A stretch of 64,000 nt of DNA from Saccopteryx bilineata. Its lineage: Eukaryota; Chordata; Mammalia; Chiroptera; Emballonuridae. Shown piece by piece: positions 54,090 to 64,000 of the stretch; the stretch's first letter is position 1; each line of letters opens with the position of its first letter. The notes under the pieces are model-generated. The model had not been told where the DNA came from. It searched no databases and was given only the letters and a program-made list of their open reading frames with translations. The translations under genes and the position numbers were made by a program. The DNA is taken from positions 194,388,706 to 194,452,705 of the forward strand of contig NC_089493.1 of the NCBI RefSeq assembly GCF_036850765.1, written 5' to 3'.

Positions 54090-54265
54090 ATCAGTCGTCC
54101 ACTACCCCCAGCCTGCCACATAACATACTAGCTGAGGCACCTCGGCCAACGTAATGAATCTCTCTGAGCCTCAGTGCCCTCATCTGCATAATGGGCACCA
54201 TGTCAGCTACCTCACTAGACTAAATGTAATACATGCGGTAGTTAGTACAGTGCCAGTCAAGCCCA
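54090..54265 (+). mobile_element. MIR SINE
   Basis: 'gaatctctctgagcctcagtgccctcatctgcataatgggc', 'gcggtagttagtacagtgccagtc'. Confidence 0.8.
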
Positions 54266-54591
54266 TTTTAGGTGCAACTGATAGAACAATCAGTCAAAAA
54301 CAGGTTAAAGGCAAAAAGGGGTTGTATTTGTTCCTTGTTGGGCAGATAAAATGTATTATGCTCACTTTGTTAAAGTGGCACTGCCCACATGGAGGCCGTT
54401 GCCCAGGTGATATTAATGTGTGTCTCTGTGGGCAGGCAAAATCCCTGTAGCCTGGGGCTTGGTTTTGGGATTAAGCCTTTCCCACCCGTTTTGATGTGGG
54501 GTGGTACAATCCATTCATACCTCAGAGAAGTGACTTTGTATTAGAGACTTCCCTATTTTGTATATTGGATTAAGAGTTTGGATTTCTACAC

Positions 54592-54598
54592 TATAAAA
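54592..54598 (+). promoter_or_regulatory. LTR TATA box
   Basis: tataaaa within the LTR, about 320 bp before the poly-A signal; transcription would start near 54620. Confidence 0.55.
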
Positions 54599-54912
54599 TG
54601 GGGGTAGAACGGGAGCTTGCGCTCTTGGTCCCTGAGATTAGCATGAGAGAGCAGAGCAGAGAGCAGAAAGAGGCCACGTGGAGGAGGCCAGGAGAAGCAG
54701 CCAAGATGGCAGAGTGCTGAGAGAGAAGCCAGTTTGGGCAGTTTGTATCTGGGATAAGGAAGGAGATGGGGAACTGAGGAGAATAAGGCTGGTGAGCCAG
54801 AAACCTTTGATTCTAGGAAACTCGGATAAGTCAGTGGCTTTGTGAGCACTGAATGTGATTGGGTTTTGGAGCCCAGTGTGTGTTTTTACTTGCCCGCTGG
54901 GTGCAAGCTAGA

Positions 54913-54918
54913 ATTAAA
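54913..54918 (+). terminator. LTR poly-A signal (attaaa)
   Basis: Variant signal followed by a GT-rich stretch (tttgtggctctgttgtttc), as expected for LTR 3' processing. Confidence 0.55.
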
Positions 54919-55049
54919 GACCATGGCCCACCAGTTTGTGGCTCTGTTGTTTCTTTACCGACTGTCCGAATCCAATATGAACCTGCATGGGCCAGAGGGC
55001 TGCTGTGATAGTGGCCCTGGCCCTGGTTTCTGGCTTTACATTCCTATAA

Positions 55050-55655
55050 CTGGAAAGATGGAGGGCAGATTCTGGACTGCAGGGAGGGCGTGATCCAGGA
55101 GGTCAGCAGTATAATCGGGGCACAGTCTCCGTGTGTCTGTCTACCACTTCTGTTTTGTTCTGGCCTGGCTTCCGCCTTAGACAAGCTCTTTCCCACTGAG
55201 ACCCTGCAGCTCCAGACCCACACTCTCAGTTCAGTAACTCCAACAGAAGGAGACTGTTTCTAATATTTCCAGAATAAGCTCCAGGACTGATTACGCTGGA
55301 CCATCTTGAGTCACGTGTCCATCCTTAGACCCTTGGCCTGGGTTATGTGCCAGTCCCTAGAGCTTGAGGTAAAGAAGACTGGGGGACTCCATCCAAAACA
55401 CACGGCCAGAGAACAGTGGAAGTGAGGGTGCCCACAGGAAGAGTAAGGTGCTCTACAGAAGAAGGGCCACAGGGCCACCGATGTCCACCACAGAAGTGAC
55501 CCAGAGACACAGACAGCCGTGCTGCAGGAGCCGGCGGCACACTGGCGGTGCCGAATAGTCACTGTGGCCCCTGACTCTGCACCCAGCCGGTACTGAGCCC
55601 ACCTCTCATTCAGACATTCTGGTCCCCCCAGCAGTGCAGAGAGGAGAGGGCAGAC
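55050..55655. other. Unassigned stretch
   Basis: Unique DNA; no feature seen. Confidence 0.4.
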
Positions 55656-55659
55656 CCCA

Positions 55660-55810
55660 GGGCCAGACAGCCTGGATGCGAATCCTAAATGGCACCTCTA
55701 GCTGCGTGACCTTGTCCTCTCTCTGCCTCTTTCCTCATCTCTGAAACATGCATAAAACTATCACTTCTATGGAAAGGTCACTGTGTAGCTTAGATAAGTG
55801 GTATCTAAGG
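55660..55810 (+). mobile_element. MIR fragment
   Basis: 'acagcctggatgcgaatcctaaatggcacc', 'gctgcgtgaccttgtcc', 'tttcctcatctctgaaacatg'. Confidence 0.75.
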
Positions 55811-56334
55811 CAGGCAGACCAGCGGCCGGCACAGGGCGGCTGGGTGAGTTAGTTCCCATCCCCATCACCATTGTTCCTTGGGCTCCGCCCTCAGTGGTTG
55901 TGCAGGATCGCCCCGCCCTGCAGGCTGAGCCCCTCCTACTTCTTCCACAACAGCCAGTCAGAGCCAGAGAGAGGCCACATTTGACTTCTCCCTTCCACCT
56001 GATGAAATCAAACATAAACATGAAACTGTGGCAGCAGGAACTCTGAGTGAGTGGATCCTGCAATCTGGGGATGTCATTCTGAGTTGGAAAGAGCCCTTAG
56101 GAGGGGACATCAGAGACCCCTGAATAATCCAGACCACAGCCTCCCAGTGACTAGCCCCCACTGCATCAGGTTACAGGCTCAGTGCCTGAAAACAAGCTTC
56201 TTCCCATGCCATTTCCAAGGAGGAAATGCCAGCAGTGTTCCTGTATGTCACCTGCAGGCATACGAGTGGAGACCCTGCCCGCCCCCAGAAAGACCTAGGA
56301 GGCAGAAATGATGAGAGAAGGAAGGAAAGAGGAA

Positions 56335-56525
56335 ATTCCTTCATCAGTCAGTCATTCTGCAGGAATCCCACACTCAGCCAGGCACTTAGTACAAGTTGTC
56401 ATTTAATCTCTATCGCAGACGTTAGTCACTATCCCCCAGGCGCCAGGTGAGGACACTGAGGGCTCAGAAAGGTAAGGTGACTGGCCCAAGGTCACCCAGG
56501 TAGTGAATGAATGGCAGAGCCGGGG
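56335..56525 (-). mobile_element. MIR, antisense
   Basis: 'ccaggcacttagtacaagttgtcatttaatctc', 'gaggacactgagggctcagaaagg', 'ggcccaaggtcacccaggtagtg'. Confidence 0.85.
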
Positions 56526-56529
56526 CGCC

Positions 56530-58485
56530 CCAGGCGTCCGGGTGCCGCGCGGCAGCTCCCAGCATGCTCCGCGCTGAGCCAAGCCGGGAACCTAACACCC
56601 CGCGGCACGTCGCGAGCGAGCAGGTTTCCAAGGAGAAGGAGGAGAGGTGTTGGGAACATGCAGTTATTTACAGGATGCAGTGTGGGTTGTCGCATGGCAG
56701 AGGGAGACATCCTGAGGTGAAGAGGGAGTGGGAGAAGCTGGGTCCTCAGTTTCCTCACCTCCGAGTGGAGACAGGCACACGCCGGGTAGCACTGCCTGCA
56801 GCGCGGGTCTGGGGCGGGAGCTGGGCTGCCTGTGGTCTCCCTTGGAGGGAGGGGACTCACCCCAAGAACGGTAGGCCCCAGTGTCCCCAGAAGTGAGGGA
56901 GAAACATGCTTGGATCGTTAACGGAGCTTCTCAATTCTCCAAAGCTGGCAAATTGCTCAGGAAATGTGCAAATGAGGTCAGAGAACTTGGGACTGGGAAC
57001 AGCGAGATTCAACCAGGGACACTCTGTGCGCTTGCCTTGCTCCTTAAAACCTCCCAATGGATGGCTCCCATCCTAGTTCAAGCATCCGGGCTTCTCACCG
57101 TTCTGGCAAGGACCCACGGACCCCGGACCGCCCACCTTTCTGACCCGGGGAGGGTCAGCATCGGTGGGGAGCCGTTTCTAACTCCCAAACCTGAAGGACG
57201 AGGAGGGAGTGGTTGCCGAGTCTGCAGCCGAGAGCTGTGTGGGCAGGGCCACTTGACAGGAGTGGTAGCCTTCAGCGGAGAGGCTCAGAGAGCCTGTTCT
57301 CTTCCTGCCGCCAACCCCTGCTAGCTCCTCCCGTCGACAGAACACAACCAGAAGCCCGAGGAGAGAGGCAGCCAGCTGCCCGGCCGTCTGAGCCAGCCTC
57401 CCGGGCACCAAGGAGGGTTGGGAGGGCGAGCGTGGGTCTGGAGGAGCACACAGAAGCTGGCCCAGAAGGTCATCTCCCAGCTGGTGGCGTGGGGACCTCG
57501 GTGACACTCCCGCTCTCTCTTCCTACCACGGTGAGCCTGGAAGTCATGCTGAGGTGGTGGCTTCACAACATGACACAGAACCTCCTCCCTCTTTCAGCCA
57601 CAGCCCAGTGTTGTCTGACCATTACAGTGAGAAAAACAAAACAAAAAAAAAGCAAAATAACAAGAGAAATGTTTGAGAAGCTGTCGCAAAGAAATAGGTA
57701 TCTTTTGAAAAATCTTTTAAAACTGATGACCTAGAATCCGGAAGCCCATTTTAGTGAGGTCTAAAATGACGCCGTCCAAAGACGTCCTGAGAGTCACCTT
57801 GAGAAGGACAATGGAGCCAAAAATCAGAGGTCTTTCAAATCCGTCCAACAGAAAGAGATGAGATAAAGGACCAAAGGACCGGTGAGAAGCTTGATGATCA
57901 ATCACAGCCCGGAAGAGAGCTGAGATGAGACAGAGACACTCGGAACTTCTGAGGAAGCCTCGGCCTCTGCTTAAACTGAGGAGGCCCTCGGGGAAATTCC
58001 TGCTACTAAACTGTCCTTTGGAAGCAGGGGCGCCGAAGGCACTGCTCTGGAGGACAAATGTTCCGACTTCCACTGACAAACGAGGGGCAGACAGACCAAG
58101 CGGCAGGGGTGGCACTAGCCCAGGAGTGCTGATGCCACTCAAAGGTAAAGTTGCAGAGCTGTTGGCCAAAACCTATGTGCAGTTTTGAGGGGATGTGGGT
58201 CTGTGAACTGGGATCTGTGGATACGCAGTATGAGCAAGGACCCCACAGTGTGAGCTCTTCCTCTCCTTTAAGTCCGCGTGACCCTGAGGACCACGAAGCG
58301 TGGAAGGCGGCTTGGACAGAAAACTGAGACCAGGGTGGTCAGCTCCTTCTTGGGACAGGGGTCCTTCCAGGGCCAGGGCCTGCTTGATGAGAAGTTTTCT
58401 GCAGGAGGGGATGCACAGCTCCAAAGTTACAGATTCCAGCAGGTCTCTCCCAGGTGGCAGGGACAGGGACCTCGTACAGAACAGC
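56530..58485. other. Unassigned stretch, 2 kb, with a small CpG-rich patch
   Basis: 56515-56625 is locally CpG-dense (gccgcgcggc, cacgtcgcgagcgagc) but only about 110 bp. Frames of 129-173 codons at 56507-56896 and 57213-57734 are open opposite others and unrecognised. A-rich at 57640-57680. Confidence 0.35.
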
Positions 58486-58489
58486 TAAA

Positions 58490-58845
58490 GTGAAAGTGTG
58501 GCATTTATTGGTCACGTAACAGAAAAGCACAAGGGCAGAGGAGCCTCACGGGCACAGAGATCCGGGCACTCAAACGCAATCATCACAAATGTCTCCTTCC
58601 CTGCTCTTGGCTCTGGTCTTCTCCTGTTGGCATCGCCTTTCGGCAGGCTCTCCCCAGGCGGTGGCAAAACAGTCCAGCTGCGCAGGCCCACACTCTGCCA
58701 GTCCTGCCAACCCAGAGACACAGAAAGCCTCCTTCCCCTTGTTTCCAGCTAGAGCCCCAGGGCTGACTCTCATTGGCTTCACCTGGGTCGTTTTCTTTTT
58801 CATTCCAGAGCTGTGGCTACGGGTCTAATGCCCACCTTGGAAGTA
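58490..58845 (+). mobile_element. Ancient interspersed repeat, unnamed (copy 3 of 3)
   Basis: 'gcatttattggtcacgtaacagaaaagcac', 'cttggctctggtcttctcctgttggcatcg', 'aggctctccccaggcggtggcaaaac', 'gactctcattggcttcacctgggtc'. Most complete of the three copies. Confidence 0.6.
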
Positions 58846-59214
58846 GGGCGAGGAGTCAGCTCTACCAAAGCCTGGGAGTGGGAGAGGACAGGGACTCCCG
58901 AGATACCAAATATGTCAGAAACATATGTCACCACAGCACACGATGGCAAACATATCCCAATGACAAAAATGCCACAGTGATGTGACGAAGGCATGAAAGG
59001 AAATCATGGGGTTATGTGAATGGATCAAGAATGCAAAGAAAAGGGAAAGAGTTAAGATTTCAACAGGGATGGCAGCACTACTGTAGTGGTCCGTGGCCCA
59101 GCAGGGACCTGGGTCTGCAGGTTTCACCCTGAGACGATCGCTCAAGGCCCATGGGCCAGGACAAGCTGCTTCAACCCCAAGCAGGTCAGGCAATGCCATC
59201 CATGGATTTCGCCT

Positions 59215-59720
59215 CTGAAAACATGCGTTGAGCATTCACAGTGGGGAAGGCCCTGGGTTTGATGTCAGGGACCCACGGATGGGTGGGCAGGACACAGCCC
59301 TTGCCCTCAGGCAGCTTAGGACCCAGTGGGAGGAGACAACCAAGGGGGTGTAACTTATTAATAACAGAAGGAAATAAACTTCGGAGTGCTGAGTGCCCCG
59401 CAGCGGGAGTGCTGCGGAGGGAAGGGCCGGCCTGGTGAACAGGGGTGCGCAGGCGCCGGACCCAGGGAGGCCCTCTCCCCCATCTGGACTTGATTCCACA
59501 GGCAAGGGTGAGTCCTGGAAGGCTTTGAGCAGGGGCGTGGCACAAGCAGGAAGACGCCTCGGGGTCTTAGTGGAGCCAGACAAAGCCCAGAGGACGGCAC
59601 AGAGCCCATCGGAGGGCCGACAGCAGGCCTGCGGAGGGAGACAGAGTGAGGAGTGGAAGGAGGACAGCCAGGGGAGCCCTGATCGAAGTCCGGCGGAGGA
59701 GCACTCGCTTCCTGGCTCCC
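59215..59720 (+). mobile_element. L2 LINE, long 3' piece
   Basis: 'catgcgttgagcattcacagtgg', 'cccttgccctcaggcagcttaggacccagtgggaggagacaacc', 'ctggaaggctttgagcaggggcgtggcac' in L2 order. Confidence 0.75.
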
Positions 59721-59929
59721 GGACTGACTGACCTGGGACCAAGAAGGGCCAGCAGCTGCCCCGTGAAGTCAAAGAGAATGATGCTTCGTTCAGCTCCCGC
59801 TGGGAAAGGCGAGTGTCGCACAAAGTAAAAAATACCATTTATAATGACCCCCCAAGAGGGGGTGCAGGCTGGAAACGGGGGATAAGTCACTAACAAACAG
59901 GTGCTGGTGGCGTCCAGAGTGACAGTCAT

Positions 59930-61790
59930 CAAGGAAGGCTGAGGGCAGCAGGGTGTCCAGGGATGATCCTACTCAATCATTAACGGCTACTTCTCCAGGG
60001 CCTGCTGGGAGCCAGGCCCTCCTCTTGGCTCTGAGCCCAGAGGCATGAAGCAGGCATCCATTCTTATGTCACAGCAGCCTTCTGAGAGGACCTGGCCCCG
60101 TGTGTGTGTTTATGGGAGCAGCGTCTGCTTCCCCTGCCAGACCAGACGGGGGCGTGTCTATTCTTCTCTGTGGTGCCCCCTGCACCTGGAGGGGTCCCAG
60201 CATGCAGTTCGTCCTGGAGTAAAGGGCTTCTCTCAGCCTCCGTGAGCCCCTATCCTCAAAGAGCTCAAAAGCAGACAAGCGTCAAGTTTGGGACCGCTGG
60301 TACTCTGATGACAAGGTCCACACGGGAGCACGGAGGACACTCCTGGCTCCACCTCTTTCCCAGAAGGGATCCCTTCACGCGTTAGCTGAGTCCTGGTGGT
60401 CGCAGTAAACGCTTGCCCAGAGCAGGGCAGACCAGGCCATCCCTCCAGGAGCAGGCAGGTCAGGCCAAGGCTCAGCAACGCCAGTGGACAGTGTGTCCAG
60501 GAGCAACGGGGAGCCCAGGTCAGGTGGTCTACCCATGGGATCAAATGAAATACACAGGTTGGTTCCTCCAAAGCTGATGCCACATGAGAGAGGGGTGGGT
60601 GCTCGGTGGCGAGATGAGCTGTGACCTCCGCATGGTTTAGGAGGGGATGATGCAACCAGACTGTGTGTGGGCCAGCTGTGGTCTTGGGCGGCCTGGAAGC
60701 CAGTCTGAAGGCACGAGCAGAAGGAGCAGTGGTCAGACGGCTAGCGTGAAGAGCCAGGCTGAGCCACACCGACCAGATGGGCACGGGGCTGCCACAGAGG
60801 GCACCTCTTACTTAGACACTTAGGACCTCGTTCTGGGGCCCGGACCTCCTGACGCCATCATTCTTGATCACACCTTCAGACTCAGACCCCCCAACCCTAT
60901 TAAGGGCCAGGCTGTGGCAAGATCCCCATCTAGGTGCTCCTATTAGAGTCACCCAAACTATGGGACTGTGTCCCAAAACTCCAGAGCCGGGCTTAGCTTC
61001 TCGAAACCTACCAAGTCCCCCTCTGGGAATGTGGCCGCCTGTGGACACCACCCAGGTCATATACTGATGCCACTGTTTCTCCAACAGTGCTACCTGAAGA
61101 AGGAGCTTAATGTCTCCGAGTCAGAGCACCCTTCTGTCTGAATATATATACAGTGGCGGTGGTGACATTTCAGGTCAGGGAGGCACTGGCGTGGGAATCC
61201 AATCAAATGAAGATTACAAATCACCTTCAGCAGTTTGAGGCTCAGTAAATGAAAATTCCTTCCTCCTCGGTCCTTTAAGCCTTTCCCTGGCTTCATTTTC
61301 CCAAGACCTCTCCAACCCGATTTGTTTGCCAAATAAAAAGTGGTTCTATTTTTCTTTGTTTTTCTGCCAGAAAGAAACAACTGGAGGTTGAGTGGCACCG
61401 AGCAGCTGTTTTGAGATGTGTGGGCAGAACATTCCTCCTGTTCTCAGCCTGAGGACTAAGCCCCCCTCCGACCTCCTTCAGGCGATTTCCGTTTGGGAAT
61501 ACGATGTCCCAAGTCCCCAGGACACTGGGGAGGACGGAGGAAGCCCCAGGAAGGGTGAAGGAGAAAAAGAAACATCTCCCAATTCTCCTCTCAGCTGCAA
61601 ATTCTTTTCTTTCTAATTCCGACTTGAACTCAGGGAAAACATGAGTCAGAGTTCTCTGACCGAGAAGATTGTAGAAGGAAGGTTTTGTCTAGCGGTCATA
61701 CTGCCCCAACTCCAGAAGCAACCCCTGCCTCGCTCAGGTGTGAGAGGGAGCGAGAATTACGGCCGGTGAGACTGGGCTGCAGTTTCCTAA
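59930..61790. other. Unassigned stretch, 1.9 kb
   Basis: No exon or confident repeat. The 183-codon minus frame 60233-60784 has no recognisable domain. The 15-mer at 60171-60185 is identical to one at the CpG island. Confidence 0.35.
60171..60185 (-). promoter_or_regulatory. CTCF-like core motif
   Basis: Same 15 bases as 15026-15040; the minus strand reads GTGCAGGGGGCACCA. Confidence 0.25.
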
Positions 61791-61895
61791 ACACCATTTC
61801 ATCTAAGCCTCACAGTCACCCTGGGAGGTCAGGGCCACCCCCACACCTTTGCCGAGGAGAAAACTGAGCCTCAGAGGCAAGTCGCACCCTCTGGA
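61790..61895 (-). mobile_element. MIR, antisense
   Basis: 'aacaccatttcatctaagcctcacagtcaccctgggagg', 'gaggagaaaactgagcctcagaggcaag'. Confidence 0.8.
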
Positions 61896-63260
61896 AGGGG
61901 CAGAGGGCTGCTGAGATGTAACCCACGCCTCCCCGTGGCCAAGCCCACCAGGGTCTCCCCCACGGTGCCTCTGGGATGACTTGGGCATCTGTCCCTTCCC
62001 TGCCTGGGGCTTCCAGTCCCATCTGGCTTACAAGCTGTGTGTATCTGCTCCTCCTCCTCAGAGCTGCCTCTTCACTAGGACAGCACGTGGGGTGTTGTAT
62101 TGTCGTCCGCTGTGGGCATCTCTGCCCCACTCCCTTCTGAGCGCTGCCTATCAGAGGCCCCAGAGGGAAAGGATCCACCTGAGCATGTGATTGGTCCAGG
62201 TGTTCTCTCTCTATGGAGTAAGAGGGGAAAGAGGAACCCCGAAACTTCGTATACATCGCTGTTTGCCTAGGAGCATGTCCGGGGTGTCACAGGCCCTCCA
62301 TGCACGGCTGCCGTCAATAATTGAGCGAGAAACACCTACCACCTCAGGCTGTTGTGCAGCTGCAAGGGCTGACCCCTGTACAACCCCAGAAGACCGCTTG
62401 GCCCACGGCAGGTGTTTCTGAGAAGTGTGGAGCTGTGTGCTGGGCTGTAACTGGGAAGGACATTTCCCGGGGGTCCAGGAGTTGGGAGTTCCGTTAACTT
62501 GCTGCCTAGTGTTGAGAAAGTCCCATCCCCTTCCTGCTCCTGTTTCCCTGTTTGTAAATCGAGGGCCCTGGGCTAGAAGACGAGAAAGGTGGCTTCTCAT
62601 GCATGTTTCCTCTCCTCCCCTCACTCCACTCCTCCCCTCACACATGCACACACATGCACACACGCACGCACACGCACGCACACGCCTGCCCATCAATCTC
62701 CAGGATCACAGGCTGCTGCCTCTCCACACGCTCGCTCTCTCTCTCTCTCATTTCCTTGAGCAGAAGCTGCAGAGCTGATTAGCCTCTGGTGTCTGTGGTC
62801 CTCACACACGCCTGCCTGCTTTGGGGAGACAGCAGTAATGCCCCTCATACTCGTTTTATCAAAGAGCGAGGTCTGTTCCACGGGCCGTGATGCACTGGTC
62901 CTAGCCTCGCCGGAAACAAGGAGTCCTTCCCAGCTCCCTCGCTCCGTGGGGGCAGGGGCTCGGCCAGCCGCCTCGGCACCCGAGTGGAAAGAACATCTAT
63001 GTTTGCAGCTGGAGGTGACCCCTCGAAGGCCGCCCTGCAAGGGGACAGGGGAAGGGGTCTTCCATTCCAAAAGGAGCAGTGAGGCTAAAGAAGAAAAATT
63101 CCTCCAAGACCAGGGTCATTTCCAACCCCATGACTCTAGACATTAACATTTACAGAATTGAAGATTCCAAAGTTGTGAGTGAATGTGTGTGTACACGAGT
63201 CTAAGCTGCTATCGATCCTAAAATAGTTCTACGGTGCTGTGATTCAGTTTCTTTGGTTGT
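61896..63260. other. Unassigned stretch
   Basis: Contains the CA/CG array at 62640-62690 and a (CT)n run at 62731-62749. No exon supported. Confidence 0.35.
62640..62690. repeat. (CA)n/(CACG)n mixed dinucleotide repeat
   Basis: cacacatgcacaca passing into cacgcacgcacacgcacg; potential Z-DNA-type alternating purine/pyrimidine. Confidence 0.9.
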
Positions 63261-63344
63261 TGTTTTTTTTCTGAAAGACACAGGCCCCAAACATCTGATC
63301 CTCAGGTTCTGTTGACCCGAGGCAAGGGTTTTCAGCGAGTGGGT

Positions 63345-63475
63345 ATATCCGAAGTCCCTGGGGCCTGGGAACCAGTGCCAACTCCTGGGCTCCATCTCAG
63401 AGACTCTGACTTGGGTCACACGGGATGAGACCCAAGAATCTGGTTTGTCTAACAAGTGCCCCGCTGCAGTGGTGA
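63345..63475 (+). mobile_element. MER5A-like hAT-Charlie remnant
   Basis: 'cctgggctccatctcagagactctgacttggg' and 'acccaagaatctggtttgtctaacaagtgcc' fit the MER5A right half. Confidence 0.6.
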
Positions 63476-63479
63476 GTAG

Positions 63480-64000
63480 GAGTGGGCCGCTCGTAGACAC
63501 AGAGTGGCTAAGAAGCCTGTCTGTAGATTCTGTGATTTAAGTATGATTACAGAATGGACTTTTGTTTATGACTCTATGTTCTGGAACTCTGTTCATGTTT
63601 CTATGTGCCTGAGAGAGGACTCTAGGTTATACAGACTCTTCCTGAGCAGGGATTTCACAAGGGGAGAGGAGAAGGGACCAAGTGCCGTCAGGATGGAGGG
63701 GCATTCTGGAAGGGGAGCCCCCTGAGGGCACAGAGCTGACTCGGATGCTGCATCCATTATGCCTGAGCATCCAGACTCAGACGCGGAGGCCAGGAGGGGC
63801 GCACCGGCTGGTTCTAGAGTCACGGGAGCACCCGGGCTCATGAGGAAGACTTCATGATGGACAGGGAGGTCCGATCACGTCCCAGAGAGTTGGAAGGGCT
63901 GAGGCTAGAAGAGGGGAGACAAGTCACTGCACAGAGCTCAGAAAAGAGCCAGAGGCAAGGGCGGGAGAACATGCCGTCACAACACCCTGTGGTGCCAGGT
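63480..64000. other. Unassigned stretch to the window end
   Basis: 'gccagaggcaagggcgggag'-type words hint at L2 but the match is weak; no gene seen. Confidence 0.35.

Larger units (their letters stand above)
54336..55040 (+). mobile_element. Solo endogenous retrovirus LTR, 705 bp
   Basis: Begins TGTTGG and ends TTTACA (TG...CA termini) with a perfect 5-bp target duplication ttcct at 54331-54335 and 55041-55045. A TATA box tataaaa at 54592-54598 and a poly-A signal attaaa at 54913-54918 define U3, R and U5 on the plus strand. No gag, pol or env lies in the window, so it is what remains after recombination between two LTRs. The 5-bp duplication fits class I or class III elements; no family name is claimed. 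Confidence 0.9.

Noticed and set aside
56515..56625. Second CpG island
   Set aside because: CpG-dense for only about 110 bp and partly next to MIR sequence; below usual island length.

Overview
The window looks like nuclear DNA from a bat (Chiroptera). It carries several tRNA-derived SINEs of the type that fills bat genomes: pol III A and B boxes, a CT-rich 3' part and an AAATA-type tail. It also has a lineage-specific L1 3' end in two copies, a short hAT-type DNA element lying inside one of those SINEs, and the usual mammalian background of MIR, L2, MER5 and MaLR remnants. The family and species cannot be fixed by eye.

No protein-coding exon, tRNA, rRNA, snoRNA or microRNA gene can be supported. 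The open reading frames are short or lie in GC-rich or tandem-repeat DNA that is open on both strands, and none has a recognisable domain. The stretch is therefore most simply intergenic or deep-intronic DNA. The one strong gene-related signal is a CpG island at about 14.2-15.1 kb, which looks like a TATA-less promoter or first exon of a gene or non-coding transcript whose other exons are not visible here.

Layout. 0-3 kb: a MaLR LTR end, a MIR and a 100-bp minisatellite. 3.3-10.2 kb: the richest transposon area, with three SINEs, an L2 split by a SINE, and an old L1 split by a younger L1 3' end and by a SINE that is itself split by a 366-bp hAT-like element. 10.4-14 kb: SINE, MIR, MER5 and L2. 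14.2-15.1 kb: CpG island. 15.8-25.7 kb: MIR and L2 remnants, an (ATATT)n array, a SINE, a 5'-truncated L1 with perfect target-site duplication, and one weak exon candidate near 23.4 kb. 25.7-36 kb: mostly unique DNA with five minisatellites (5-bp-like, 60-bp, 24-bp, 20-bp and 16-bp units). 36-53 kb: scattered MIR and L2, two SINEs, an 88-bp tandem duplication and two consensus AP-1 sites. 53.6-55.0 kb: a 301-base pure purine tract followed by a complete 705-bp solo retroviral LTR. 55-64 kb: unique DNA with MIR, L2 and MER5 remnants.

There is no set of genes working together here. The value of the window lies in its datable insertion history (perfect target-site duplications and nested elements), its tandem repeats, and a few possible regulatory sites. 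I found no previously undescribed molecular system. All repeat family names come from remembered consensus features and were not checked against a library.
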